Assembly: GCF_021699055.1 (NCBI RefSeq)
Contig: NZ_SSXC01000018.1
Location: 1 to 59,734, forward strand
Source: Blastococcus sp. MG754426
Lineage (GTDB): Bacteria; Actinomycetota; Actinomycetes; Mycobacteriales; Geodermatophilaceae
Direction of reading: 5' to 3'
DNA: 59,734 nucleotides
Under the pieces are notes generated by a model. It was not told where the DNA came from and searched no databases. It saw only the letters and a program-made list of their open reading frames with translations. Positions 19,181-27,877 of the stretch are shown piece by piece (position 1 is the stretch's first letter; every line of letters starts with the position of its first letter). The position numbers and the translations under genes were made by a program.

Positions 19181-19912
19181 GTGGGGCCGGTGACGGGGCC
19201 GACCCCGCCGCGCCCTCGCAGGTTCGCGCCCACCCGCCCGCCGCACGTCAGCGCGGGGCATCTGCGCCGCACGCGCCGTTCGGTACTGGACGTCGTCGAG
19301 GTCCCGGAGAGTGCCTCACTGAACTTCGATCGCATCGTCGGATCACTCGCTCAGCGTCTGCTCGCCGACAACCTGGACACCGCCCGCAGCCTGACGCCCT
19401 CGGCGTTGGTCGATCTCCTCTTCGACCAGGCCGTGGCCCTGGTAGCGGCGGAGATGGTGCGCGGACGGCGGCAGGCCGCCGCCACCCGGATCACGTCACT
19501 GGCCAGCCACTACGTGCAGCGTCTAGCGCCGCCGTCCTTCGTCGCCTATCTCGGCGCCGAACAGGCCCTGGGTGGGGGCCGGGTCGACCTGACCTATGAA
19601 CATCCCACCCTCGGGGTGTTCTTCGATGAGCTCAAGGCGTGGAGGAACCCGCAGCTGGTGCTCGACGAAGCCACGCTGGCCCAGCTCGACCGATTCGTGC
19701 GCGGCGCGTCGGCCTACGGCACCCCGTGCGTCGGAGTACGCCTGCTGCCGGTCAGCGCACTGGCCAACGCGCAGCTGCATCGACCCGACGGTTCCGTGGC
19801 GCCGTTGGCGGCCACGCCGCTGTCCCCTGTCGCGCTACGCGACCAGCACGAGGCGCTGATCGGCGCTGGCGGAGACCTCTCGGTGCTGCCCGAACTGGGG
19901 GCGGCGGCATGA
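19181..19912 (+). CDS. TnsA-like PD-(D/E)XK transposon endonuclease
   Basis: 243 residues from GTG 19181; GTG 19190 is an equal alternative and the first 35 residues are unconserved-looking. The nuclease core is clear: E127 in GAEQALGGG, D136 in GRVDLTYE, then E150 and K152 in FFDELKAW, the D-x13-E-x-K arrangement of restriction-fold enzymes. In Tn7, TnsA cuts the 5' ends so the element leaves by cut and paste. The position directly before a DDE transposase, with a 4-base ATGA overlap, supports that role. It lacks the separate C-terminal DNA-binding domain of Tn7 TnsA in recognisable form. Confidence 0.82.
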   Translation: MGPVTGPTPPRPRRFAPTRPPHVSAGHLRRTRRSVLDVVEVPESASLNFDRIVGSLAQRLLADNLDTARSLTPSALVDLLFDQAVALVAAEMVRGRRQAAATRITSLASHYVQRLAPPSFVAYLGAEQALGGGRVDLTYEHPTLGVFFDELKAWRNPQLVLDEATLAQLDRFVRGASAYGTPCVGVRLLPVSALANAQLHRPDGSVAPLAATPLSPVALRDQHEALIGAGGDLSVLPELGAAA

Positions 19913-21681
19913 CCTCCTGGTCGGAGCGAGCCGCCGCCTACGAGGCTGCCTGCCGGTTGCGACGGGGCGACGGCTCTTGGTCCAACGACTCGCTGCGCCA
20001 GCTCGCGGACCTCTACAACATCGGCTACTCGACCCTGCGCCGCTGGCTCAAGGACGGTTTTCCCGAACCGGCGGCCGAGCGCGGCTGGATGCCCACCCCC
20101 GAGGACTACGTCGCCGTCGCCACTCACCTGACTGTGCAGGAGGCGTGGCGGGAGCGGCACGACGCGGGCCACGTACCCGTCACGTACCAGACCTACTGCC
20201 GGCGGCTCAAAGAGGTCGACCGCGGCCTGTTCGAGTCCGCGTTGCACGGCCACGAGGCGCTGGTCCGCAACCGGCTGTATCTGATCGGCAAGCCACTGCA
20301 CCGCAACCACACCTGGGGCTTCGACCACACCGAGTTGCCGGTGTGGGTGACGATCCCGCGGTTCAAGGACCCGATCAAGCCGTGGATGACGATCGTGACC
20401 GACTTCTACAGCCGCTCCCTGCTCTCGGTCATGTTGATCATCGGCCGGCCAACGGCGGAGACGGTCGCCGCGGCGCTGACCGAGGCCGCCGTCGGCCGCG
20501 TCTACGACGGCACCTTCATCGGCGGCCTGCCGGTGCAGGTGCAGTACGACAACGCCAAGGAGCATCTGGGCGAGGTCATCGCCAAGGGCATCGCCCGGCT
20601 CGGCATCGTCGGGGTGCCGATCGACAACCACGCGCACTGGCAGAACGGCCAGACCGAGACCAAGGTCGGCCTGCTCCAACGGGAAGCCCTGCGCGGGGTG
20701 CCCGGAGTCACCCTTGGCGGGTTCACCCGCTCGGGGACTCCGCGGTTCATGCCGCCCAACCGCGGCGACCTGTGGGGTATCGAGAAGCTGGCGCGCCATC
20801 TGGATGAGGTCCGGGTGCACTGGAACGTCGGGCGCGTTCAAGGTGTGCTGCAAGGCCGCGCCCCGGTAACCAAGTGGCTCAGCGACGACACCGAACTGGT
20901 GGAGATCGGCGAGGACTCCCTGGTCGCCAACATGATGAAGGAAGGCGCCAGCCACAAGATCCTCACCAAGGGGGTCTTCTTCCGGAACAGCTACTACACC
21001 CCCGTCGACGACAACCACCGGGCCGGGGAAGACGTCTACGTCCGGTATCTGGAACGCAACGCCGACTTCATCGCGATCAGCCCGACCCGCGAGTTCAACC
21101 ACTTCACCTTCGCCATTCACGAGGACCGCATCACCACCGCCAACCGGGTGAAGCTGATGCAGACCCGAGCCAAGCAGGAGGAGATGGCCCGGCGAATCGA
21201 CGCCGATGCCACCTCCCGCCGCTTGCACGGCCAAGCCGTCTCCACCGACAGCGAACCGACCTGGAGCGCAGTGAACGACCCGGCCGACGACTGGACTCCA
21301 GACGGCTCTTCCACCAGCGACCGTGACCACCCCGCCGCGGTAACCCAGGAGCCACCTTCCGACCTGTGGGGTGACATCGCGTCGGGCTCAGCAGTCGACG
21401 AGTCCACCACGCCCGGAGCCGGTGAGCCTGAACCGGAGCCCGACCTCACCGTCACCGCCGCGAAGTCAGGTCCCGCCGATCAGGGGTCGGGGTCGGTCAC
21501 CGTGATCAACACCGAGCGCAGCCGCGCAACGCCCGTCCACCGCCGCAAGGCCCCCCTCCCGCCGGCACCCCCGCGCGGGGAACACCCGGCGCGCACGAAA
21601 GCCCGCGCCAGCCGCGCCGCCGACCGAGTCGCCCGCCGAGGCCTGTCCACGCCCAAGCCGCCCCACCCCGAGGAGAAGTGA
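19909..21681 (+). CDS. TnsB/Mu-like DDE transposase
   Basis: 590 residues. An N-terminal helix-turn-helix (LRQLADLYNIGYSTLRRWL, residues 29-47) precedes the rve integrase fold. The catalytic triad is D139 (WGFDHTE), D214 (VQYDNAKEHL) and E250 (NGQTETKV), with exactly 35 residues between the last two (DD35E). A Mu-type C-terminal beta-barrel follows (about 390-480), and the last 130 residues are a charged, proline-rich tail probably contacting the ATPase. TnsB-type enzymes bind repeats at the element ends and join 3' ends to target DNA. The ATG overlaps the nuclease stop codon, so the two are translationally coupled. Confidence 0.93.
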   Translation: MTSWSERAAAYEAACRLRRGDGSWSNDSLRQLADLYNIGYSTLRRWLKDGFPEPAAERGWMPTPEDYVAVATHLTVQEAWRERHDAGHVPVTYQTYCRRLKEVDRGLFESALHGHEALVRNRLYLIGKPLHRNHTWGFDHTELPVWVTIPRFKDPIKPWMTIVTDFYSRSLLSVMLIIGRPTAETVAAALTEAAVGRVYDGTFIGGLPVQVQYDNAKEHLGEVIAKGIARLGIVGVPIDNHAHWQNGQTETKVGLLQREALRGVPGVTLGGFTRSGTPRFMPPNRGDLWGIEKLARHLDEVRVHWNVGRVQGVLQGRAPVTKWLSDDTELVEIGEDSLVANMMKEGASHKILTKGVFFRNSYYTPVDDNHRAGEDVYVRYLERNADFIAISPTREFNHFTFAIHEDRITTANRVKLMQTRAKQEEMARRIDADATSRRLHGQAVSTDSEPTWSAVNDPADDWTPDGSSTSDRDHPAAVTQEPPSDLWGDIASGSAVDESTTPGAGEPEPEPDLTVTAAKSGPADQGSGSVTVINTERSRATPVHRRKAPLPPAPPRGEHPARTKARASRAADRVARRGLSTPKPPHPEEK

Positions 21682-21686
21682 TCGCC

Positions 21687-22442
21687 ATGAGTCGCCGCCG
21701 CATCTCCGGCATGCCCGAAACCGTCGTCACCACCCCGTTCTTGATCGAAGGCGTCGACACCGCCGACACCGTCCTGCGCAACCAGGCGATCGGGCTGTTC
21801 GACGGGCCGGTCGGCACGGGCAAGACCACCACCGCCGAGTGGGTCGCCTCCCAGCAAGAAGTCCCCACCATCAACCTGACGATGCCACCCCGACCGGCGA
21901 AGCTGACCGCCCTGCGCAAGATCGTGCGCGCGCTCAGCGGCGACGACTTCGACGCCAGCGGCGACGCCCTGGAAGACGCAGCGATCGATCTGCTGCGCGA
22001 CTGGAACGGCCTGCTCATCGTCGATGAGGTGCAGACGATCGGCGGGCAGGGCATCAGCGAGCTGCGCTACATCCACGACGTCACGCGCGAGTCCTTCGGA
22101 CTGCTGCTCGTCGGCAACGGGGTGGAGACCGCGATCCGCACCCAACCCGCCCTGGACGACCGCGTCCTCGTCCGCGCCCGCTTCCAACGGCTGACCGGTG
22201 ACGACCTGATGACGGTGCTGCACGACCTGGATCCGCGGCTCAAGCGCACCGCGGCCGGCATCCTCGCCAGGCTCGACCAGCGGCACTGCCGCGGCCGGCT
22301 ACGCGACTGGTCGCAGATCCTCCTGCTGCTCGACTCCGACTACCCCGAGGCCACCAGGATCGACGGCGCGCTCGCCGACGAGCTGCTGCTACGGGTGGAC
22401 CGTCGAGACATCGTGGACAGCTCCGACCAGGACGTGGCCTGA
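21687..22442 (+). CDS. TnsC-like AAA+ transposition ATPase
   Basis: 251 residues. Walker A GPVGTGKTT is at 40-48 and Walker B LLIVDEVQ around D113-E114, with a sensor-type LLVGNG. The fold matches the MuB/TniB/TnsC family of regulators that polymerise on target DNA and recruit the transposase. It is short compared with Tn7 TnsC and closer in size to TniB. ATG 21687 follows GAGGAGAAG; GTG 21678 is in frame but lies inside that ribosome site. It starts 5 bases after the transposase stop codon and its own stop overlaps the next start by one base. Confidence 0.9.
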   Translation: MSRRRISGMPETVVTTPFLIEGVDTADTVLRNQAIGLFDGPVGTGKTTTAEWVASQQEVPTINLTMPPRPAKLTALRKIVRALSGDDFDASGDALEDAAIDLLRDWNGLLIVDEVQTIGGQGISELRYIHDVTRESFGLLLVGNGVETAIRTQPALDDRVLVRARFQRLTGDDLMTVLHDLDPRLKRTAAGILARLDQRHCRGRLRDWSQILLLLDSDYPEATRIDGALADELLLRVDRRDIVDSSDQDVA

Positions 22443-23659
22443 TGCGCATCACACACACGCACAACCCGGTTGAGATGCCCACCAGCCAGCTGCTGGACCT
22501 GAACGCGCCGGACGCCGGCACGCTGGCGATCAGCATGCGGCCGGGCAGCAAGTACGGGAACTGGGTCTACCGGGACCTGCTGGCCGCGATGGGCAAGGAC
22601 CGGGACTACGCCGCCGCCCGCACCCAGTCCGTCGCCGACGACCGCGCCGTGACTCAGGCCTACCTGCGCGCCCACACCATCCAACGGATCGTGGTCGTGC
22701 ACTGCGAGTGGGCACGAGCCCGCACCCGCGACGAGGGGCTGGGCTATCTGCTGGAGCTGGCCGACGACCTCGACCTCGACCTGGACCTGGTCAGCGAGCT
22801 GGACCGCAACAGCACCGCCCGCAACTGGGTCGCCGCGACCGGAGGCGACCTGCTCGACTGGGACCCGCAGCGCTTCCAGGCGCCGGCCGAGATCATCGAG
22901 CGGCGCGGCACCTCTGCGTTCCCTCCCGAGGTTCCGTACGTGGACTTCCCGCTGTTCCGGGCCACCTGCCGGCGACTCCTCAGCCCTGAGGAGTTCCGGC
23001 AGGTGGACAACGCCTACGTATTCGCCTTTCGCAGCGCTCGGGCCATCCTGACCGGCGACCTCACCGAGGCCGAGACCATCAACTTCCTGCGCGTCCAACT
23101 GGCATCGGTCGTGAATCCGGCCCACGCAGCGACGATCCTTCGGGCCTGCCAAGCGGCGGCGTTCGTTAACGGCATTCTGCTCAAGATCGACCTGAGCAGC
23201 CTCGGCTACTTCATCGCCGACGCCACCCATCGTCGGCTGACCGGCGACGAACTACGGCTAGTCCGCCGCCTCTACGCCCCGTGGAAGGCCGCGGCAGTCG
23301 TGCTCACCGACGCCCAGCTCAGCATCGAGCAGCTCCTCACGCTGCAGGTCAGCGACGTAACCGACACCGGCGCGGTGACCGCCGCCGGCACTCCCGTGCC
23401 GCTGTGCGACGAGGGCCGGCTACACCTGCGCGCCCTCCGCTTTCAGCGGTGTGCTGAAGAGGCCAAGCGCCGCACGGCCGCCACGACCCGGCTGTTCACC
23501 AGCGAAGCCCCGGCAATCCGCACCGCCCTGCACGCCGCACGGCGCGACCTGGGACTCCCTTTGACCATCCCCCGCTGGCGCGACGCCACCGGCAAGCACC
23601 CGTTCGTGACAGACCTCGACCTCAGCGTGCACCGACTGCGCGACGGAGCCGCGGCGTGA
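22442..23659 (+). CDS. transposition-operon protein with degenerate tyrosine-recombinase motifs (candidate target selector)
   Basis: 405 residues, with no close family recognised. The C-terminal third looks like a tyrosine recombinase that has lost its active site. Residues 287-306 (VLTDAQLSIEQLLTLQVSDV) mimic the box I pattern LTGLRxxELLxLxxxDV but lack the catalytic Arg, and residues 397-400 (HRLR) mimic box II HxLR, yet the protein ends 5 residues later, without a nucleophilic Tyr. Inactivated tyrosine recombinases (TnsF) are known target selectors in Tn6022-like Tn7 elements, so this gene may choose the nrdJ site. It overlaps both neighbours (TGATG and GTGA junctions). The fold call rests on motifs only. 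Confidence 0.6.
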   Translation: MRITHTHNPVEMPTSQLLDLNAPDAGTLAISMRPGSKYGNWVYRDLLAAMGKDRDYAAARTQSVADDRAVTQAYLRAHTIQRIVVVHCEWARARTRDEGLGYLLELADDLDLDLDLVSELDRNSTARNWVAATGGDLLDWDPQRFQAPAEIIERRGTSAFPPEVPYVDFPLFRATCRRLLSPEEFRQVDNAYVFAFRSARAILTGDLTEAETINFLRVQLASVVNPAHAATILRACQAAAFVNGILLKIDLSSLGYFIADATHRRLTGDELRLVRRLYAPWKAAAVVLTDAQLSIEQLLTLQVSDVTDTGAVTAAGTPVPLCDEGRLHLRALRFQRCAEEAKRRTAATTRLFTSEAPAIRTALHAARRDLGLPLTIPRWRDATGKHPFVTDLDLSVHRLRDGAAA

Positions 23660-24378
23660 AATCCGAACCGATCAACGGGCACATCGTCCGCCGCCGCCGG
23701 CAGATGCTCGGCGACCAGGGCACCCTGCGGGCCTTCGCCCGCCGAACCGGGCTGTCTGGCCCCAGCGTCCGATCCATCGAAACGACCAACCGCATCCCCG
23801 GCGAGACTCCGCTGCACCAACTAACACGTATCGCCGACGTCCTCGGCGTCCCCGTCACCGACCTGCTGCCCCGCCACGACGGCGATGCATCTCCGCACCC
23901 CGAAAACCCGTACGAACCCGGCACCAGCGACACCCTTGCCGCAGACGTCAGCCGCCTCGGCCGCCTGCTGCTGCAAGACACGCGGCTCCTGCGCAAGGTC
24001 ACCATCGCCACCGTCTTCCAGTGGGACCGCGCCAGACTTCGCGCCGCCCAAGACGCCCTCACCGCCCAGCTGCAACCCGCCGGCATCACCATTCACGAAC
24101 TCAACGGCGGGATCGCCTTGCGCCCTATCGACAGCAGCGGCGACGAGGACGCCGACCGCGTCGCCTCCCATCGGATCGCCTCGGACGGGATGGACCTGCG
24201 CCAGGCAGAAATCCTTCACGGCATCATGACCGGCCGGCTGCACAGCACCCGCCTGCAAGAAGACAAACTGATGCCGTTGGCCGGGCTCATGAACCTGGGC
24301 ATCGTCTGTCATGAACTGAACGGCGGCAGCAACAGCCACCGCCTCACCCCCGACGCCGCCTACGCATTCGACGCCTGA
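23656..24378 (+). CDS. XRE helix-turn-helix protein with duplicated C-terminal motif
   Basis: 240 residues from GTG 23656, which overlaps the previous stop codon. Residues 8-72 form an XRE-type helix-turn-helix (RAFARRTGLSGPSVRSIE, then RIADVLGVPVTDLL). The C-terminal half carries two copies of HELNGG (147-152 and 219-224) about 72 residues apart, each preceded by helical sequence, which suggests two tandem winged-helix domains. It could repress the operon or add a second DNA contact for target choice. It is the last gene of the five-gene transposition operon and is convergent with the DUF3800 gene. Confidence 0.72.
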   Translation: MKSEPINGHIVRRRRQMLGDQGTLRAFARRTGLSGPSVRSIETTNRIPGETPLHQLTRIADVLGVPVTDLLPRHDGDASPHPENPYEPGTSDTLAADVSRLGRLLLQDTRLLRKVTIATVFQWDRARLRAAQDALTAQLQPAGITIHELNGGIALRPIDSSGDEDADRVASHRIASDGMDLRQAEILHGIMTGRLHSTRLQEDKLMPLAGLMNLGIVCHELNGGSNSHRLTPDAAYAFDA

Positions 24379-24505
24379 CCGCGGCGCGTCTGACCACCGA
24401 CTACGCCTGGAGCAGGGGCGAAGCGATCCCCCCGAGGCCACAAGTCGCCTGTTGAGCGCTTGAGCACCCACCGACCTCTCCGCCTGGCCACACGGCAATT
24501 GCCGA

Positions 24506-25321
24506 TCAAATGGCGGTGCGGCTCACACACGGCGGGCAGGGGCATTGCCGGAACTTGGCTGTGATGTGAATGAGTCCGCTTAGTTCGCCGCGGTCGTTGG
24601 TGTCGACCAGCGGCCACAGTCCGGTGGAGTGCGTCTGGTCGCTGGTCGGCTGGTAATGCCGCCACAGCGCGTACGCGACAAGATCGGCGGCCTGGATCAG
24701 GCGGCTGGCTCGGCTATCGATGAACAGCGGCACCTGCAGCAGAGAGTCCAGCCCAGCGCCCTTGCGCTGCCAGATCCGGGTCTGCTCCTGGATGCGGCGT
24801 TCGTGCTGCTGCCGGCGATCGTGAATGATCACGCCGCGCTGGTGGGAGGGTGCGGTGGCGTTGAGGCGGCCGAGCATCTCGTCGAACCGGTGCAGAACGT
24901 GTTCGTAGGCGTAGGCGTCGGCGGCCTTGACCGGCCCGTACCGGGGATGGCTGCGGTCGATGACGGCGCCGAAGATGCGCGGCGGGTAGGCCGGGTCGGT
25001 CGGAGCGAGCGTGGTGATCGCGGTGTGGACGTCGGAGAGGATGGCGAGACGGACCGCGGAGGGAACGCCGACCCATTCGCTCGGTTGAGTCGCCGGGTAG
25101 GGCGGCCGAGCCGGTCGTCCCCGGGAGGGCGTCTTGAGCTCTTTCGCGTGCAGTTCGTACTGGTCGGCGTCGAGCCCGAGCGGGGTCAGGTGCTGGGTGA
25201 GCACGCCGTGCAGCGCCTGTTCAAGGAGGCGGACGTCGGCCTCGTGCACGGCGAGTCCGGCGAGCAGCAGTACGGGTGCTCCGCTGTGCGTGCCCGACTC
25301 GTCCAAGGCCAGGACGTACAC
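24506..25321 (-). CDS. DUF3800 protein (RNase H-like fold predicted)
   Basis: 271 residues. DUF3800 hallmarks are the N-terminal LALDESGTHSG with acidic D7-E8, HAKELKTPSRG, a central Asp in GVIIHDRRQQHE, and a C-terminal SRASRLIQAADLVAYALWRHY. These acidic positions fit a nuclease-like metal site; the family is found in phage-defence and mobile contexts but has no settled biochemical role. GTG 25321 follows AGGAGGAACACCC. A cysteine-rich tail (CPCPPC) ends the protein, which is unusual. It is the last gene of the minus-strand cargo, separated from the OLD gene by 188 bases holding a hairpin and direct repeats. Confidence 0.85.
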   Translation of the reverse strand: MYVLALDESGTHSGAPVLLLAGLAVHEADVRLLEQALHGVLTQHLTPLGLDADQYELHAKELKTPSRGRPARPPYPATQPSEWVGVPSAVRLAILSDVHTAITTLAPTDPAYPPRIFGAVIDRSHPRYGPVKAADAYAYEHVLHRFDEMLGRLNATAPSHQRGVIIHDRRQQHERRIQEQTRIWQRKGAGLDSLLQVPLFIDSRASRLIQAADLVAYALWRHYQPTSDQTHSTGLWPLVDTNDRGELSGLIHITAKFRQCPCPPCVSRTAI

Positions 25322-25344
25322 CGGGTGTTCCTCCTATCAGCGGC

Positions 25345-25375
25345 GGAGGCGCCCTCCCAGCCGGGGGGCGCCTCC
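25345..25375 (-). promoter_or_regulatory. leader hairpin just before the DUF3800 gene
   Basis: GGAGGCGCC (25345-25353) and GGCGCCTCC (25367-25375) form a 9-bp stem with a 13-base loop. It ends 24 bases before the DUF3800 start codon, upstream of its ribosome site. It may end transcription from the OLD gene or limit read-through into DUF3800. Confidence 0.5.
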
Positions 25376-25406
25376 ACTTCCGGCCAGCCGGCCGGCTACC
25401 CGGGCC

Positions 25407-25460
25407 GGTTCCCGCTTACGCAGTCCCGGCTCCGGGTGACGGTTCCCGCATACGCAGTCC
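25407..25460. repeat. pair of 20-bp direct repeats between the OLD and DUF3800 genes
   Basis: GGTTCCCGCWTACGCAGTCC occurs at 25407-25426 and 25441-25460, with one difference and a 34-base period. It is a candidate paired binding site for a regulator of DUF3800, or a remnant of a recombination event. Confidence 0.6.
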
Positions 25461-25509
25461 GTCGCATTGAAGTGTATCGGCGGGCTCCGACAGAACTGGA
25501 GCCGGACGG

Positions 25510-27444
25510 CTAGCCCGTTCCGCCGGGCAAGGCGGCGACCGCAGCGACAATCTTCTCCAACGTCGCAGACCGGTGCCCGTCCCGGTGCAAGCCGCGCACC
25601 ACCGTCCGCACCAGGTACCCGTTCTTCATCGTCGACTCCGGCAGCCCCATCGACCGAGCCGTAGACGCATACGCCGACCGCACCACCGCCACGTTTACTT
25701 CGTCGTCCAACACCGCACGCAGGCTCGGCTTGGCCGCCGCCCACCGCTCCGTGACCTCGGTCTCCGGGCGCTCCTCCCCCGGCCCGCCGGCCAACCGGGA
25801 CAGCATCGCGTTCAACCGCAGCGCATCCGCATCGCTGTGCTGCCCCGCCGGCTTCTCGTCGGTGTCGAACAACACGAACACCGGCACCCCGAGTTGCCGG
25901 ATGATCTCGGCGGCGAGCAACAGGTTAGCCTTGCCGTCGACTGCGACCAATGCGATCCCGGCACCTGCCAGATCGGTACCGGCCGCCTGAGCGGCGCCGT
26001 CGATCAAGCCGACGTCCTCATCCCCCTCGACTAGGACCACCGCGTCAGCGAACAACCCCTCCGAGACCGCCGACCCGAGCAGCGCCGGCAGTTGCGCAGC
26101 AACCCGCGCAGCAGTCCACGGCTTCCCCGCCCCGTTGCGAACCTCGTCGAGACGCTCAGCGATCGCGGTGAGCGAGGCCGCGTAGGCACGCGTGCACGCC
26201 GCTGGCCCCGCCTGGGCGCCGACGGGGCACAACCGCAGCAGCCGCACCGCCGGGACATCGTCCACACTGACGAAGTACGGGCTGTGCGTCGTGTACACCA
26301 CCTGCGTCGAGCGGGCCGTGTCACCGGCCAAGTCCGCCAGTACCCGGGCGACATACCGCGCCCGCACCGGATGCTGATACACCTCCGGCTCCTCGATCAC
26401 CAGCAGCAACCCCGGCTGCCCCGGCGCATCACCGCGGCGCGCATCCAGCAACGCGCGCAGCAGCGAGAACACGTACGCGCGTTGCACCCCGTGTCCCTGC
26501 CGGCCGATGTCGGCCTCATGGCCCGACTCGATGATCCGGGCCCGGACCGGCGGCGGCGCCAGCGACGGCAGCCGCGGCTCCCACGCCAAGGTCACCTGCG
26601 TGCCCGGTGCGAACGCCGCAATCTGCTCGGTGATGCTCGCTGACAAGTCATCCAGCCGAGTCCCGGCGCCATCGGCGAGGATCTGCTCGTACTCGCGAGC
26701 TGTCCTCGACGACAACTCCGCCAGCTCACCGTCCAGGTCCAGACCGGACCGGACCGTCAGCTCGACGAGCCGCCCAAGGGTGCTGCCCCTACCGTCGGAC
26801 GCGTCGTCGGCCGCGTCCCTCATCGCCGGCAACACCAGCAGCTCCAACAGTCCACCCAGATCCCATACGCCGCCACCGCCAAACCGCAGAGTCGCGTCCG
26901 GGCCGGACTGGGTCGCCGCCTCTGGGTGCGCCGCTTCATACGCGTCCATTGCGTCCACCGCCGCCTGCTTGCTCGAACACCCGGGCAGGCCGTCATCGAG
27001 CGTCGCGCGGGCCTTCGCGTACAGCTCCTTCACCGTGGCAGCCGGAGCACCAGCAGACACCGCGGCCCGTACCTCGACAAACTCCGGCACCTGCGCCCGC
27101 TCACCCGACCAGGCCACCACGGGACGACCGTTCTCCCCGATCACTCGCGACCGCGTGATCACCAGGTCACCCACGCCGTTCAGCCATGGCCGAAGCCGCT
27201 CAGCCCACTCCAGCGGCAGGTCGGTGATCGTCGCGGTCACCGACAACTCAGGCTCACCGAGCCCGTCAGTCACATCGTCGTCATCCAGGTCGACCTGACC
27301 GAACAAGAACTGCAACGCCCGGACCGTGCTCGACTTCCCCGCCCCGTTCGCGCCGATCAGCGCCGTCAACGGATCGAACGGCAACTCCAGCCCATGCAGG
27401 CAGCGCAAGCCCCGCACCGAGATCCCCGCCAGCCGCGCCGCCAC
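25510..27444 (-). CDS. OLD-family ATPase/Toprim nuclease
   Basis: 644 residues. The ABC-type ATPase half has Walker A IGANGAGKSST at 30-40, a degenerate signature region (DIGRQGHGVQRAYVFSLL) and Walker B LLLVIEEPEVYQHP. The C-terminal Toprim half has VVLVEGDED and VFVLFDTDEKP, the acidic metal-binding clusters of OLD nucleases. OLD proteins act in phage exclusion (P2 Old) and as nuclease subunits of defence systems such as Gabija (GajA) and retron-linked modules. No helicase partner (GajB-like) is adjacent. It is downstream of DUF2188 and the beta-flower gene and upstream of DUF3800 on the same strand. Confidence 0.9.
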   Translation of the reverse strand: MAARLAGISVRGLRCLHGLELPFDPLTALIGANGAGKSSTVRALQFLFGQVDLDDDDVTDGLGEPELSVTATITDLPLEWAERLRPWLNGVGDLVITRSRVIGENGRPVVAWSGERAQVPEFVEVRAAVSAGAPAATVKELYAKARATLDDGLPGCSSKQAAVDAMDAYEAAHPEAATQSGPDATLRFGGGGVWDLGGLLELLVLPAMRDAADDASDGRGSTLGRLVELTVRSGLDLDGELAELSSRTAREYEQILADGAGTRLDDLSASITEQIAAFAPGTQVTLAWEPRLPSLAPPPVRARIIESGHEADIGRQGHGVQRAYVFSLLRALLDARRGDAPGQPGLLLVIEEPEVYQHPVRARYVARVLADLAGDTARSTQVVYTTHSPYFVSVDDVPAVRLLRLCPVGAQAGPAACTRAYAASLTAIAERLDEVRNGAGKPWTAARVAAQLPALLGSAVSEGLFADAVVLVEGDEDVGLIDGAAQAAGTDLAGAGIALVAVDGKANLLLAAEIIRQLGVPVFVLFDTDEKPAGQHSDADALRLNAMLSRLAGGPGEERPETEVTERWAAAKPSLRAVLDDEVNVAVVRSAYASTARSMGLPESTMKNGYLVRTVVRGLHRDGHRSATLEKIVAAVAALPGGTG

Positions 27445-27547
27445 CCCACTCCCCCTCTACCTTGCCGAACCCGACCGCCACCGTTGATTTCGTCCCCGGC
27501 AGCACTTGGGGAGGCGCAGCACCGCCGCCCCTCCCCAAGGCCCGTCG

Positions 27548-27877
27548 TCAGATCAGCGGCCAGTCCTCGTAGCCCACCCGCATGACCCGCGGAACCCTCG
27601 GCACACGTGGCACTCGCGCACTCCGAGTCCGCGGACTCGGCGGAGTACGCACCTTGTGCGCCTTGTTGCCCTTCCGGATCAGTCGATCCTCGATGACCTC
27701 ACCGAGATACCGACCATTCCGCGCGTCAAAGACCTCCGACCCGTCGAACTTGCCGACATGCGAACCGTCCTGCCGAGAAAGTTGGTCCCCATCCCGGAAT
27801 CCGAACGAGGCACCATTCCAGGTCCACAGCCACTGGTCCACGAGATCACTTCCGATCCCGCGGCGGATTCGGGTCAT
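27548..27877 (-). CDS. 4-fold beta flower domain protein
   Basis: 109 residues from ATG 27877. The central part has four short repeats with an alternating W/F-G-D pattern: WLWTWNGASFGFRDGDQL, SRQDGSHVGKFDGSEV, FDARNGRYLGEVIEDR, a pattern resembling the 4-fold beta flower family. The tail is basic with a VPRVPRVPRV repeat. Function of the family is unknown. The start overlaps the end of the DUF2188 gene by 32 bases, so translation is probably coupled. A longer in-frame start at 28078 would overlap DUF2188 almost fully and is unlikely. Confidence 0.65.
   Translation of the reverse strand: MTRIRRGIGSDLVDQWLWTWNGASFGFRDGDQLSRQDGSHVGKFDGSEVFDARNGRYLGEVIEDRLIRKGNKAHKVRTPPSPRTRSARVPRVPRVPRVMRVGYEDWPLI

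Noticed and set aside
18690-19193. Open frame of 167 codons before the TnsA-like gene
   Set aside because: No ribosome site, domain or consistent codon preference; composition looks like non-coding or decayed sequence.
25407-25460. Short CRISPR-like array between the OLD and DUF3800 genes
   Set aside because: Only two copies with a 14-base gap; no further units and no cas genes in the window.
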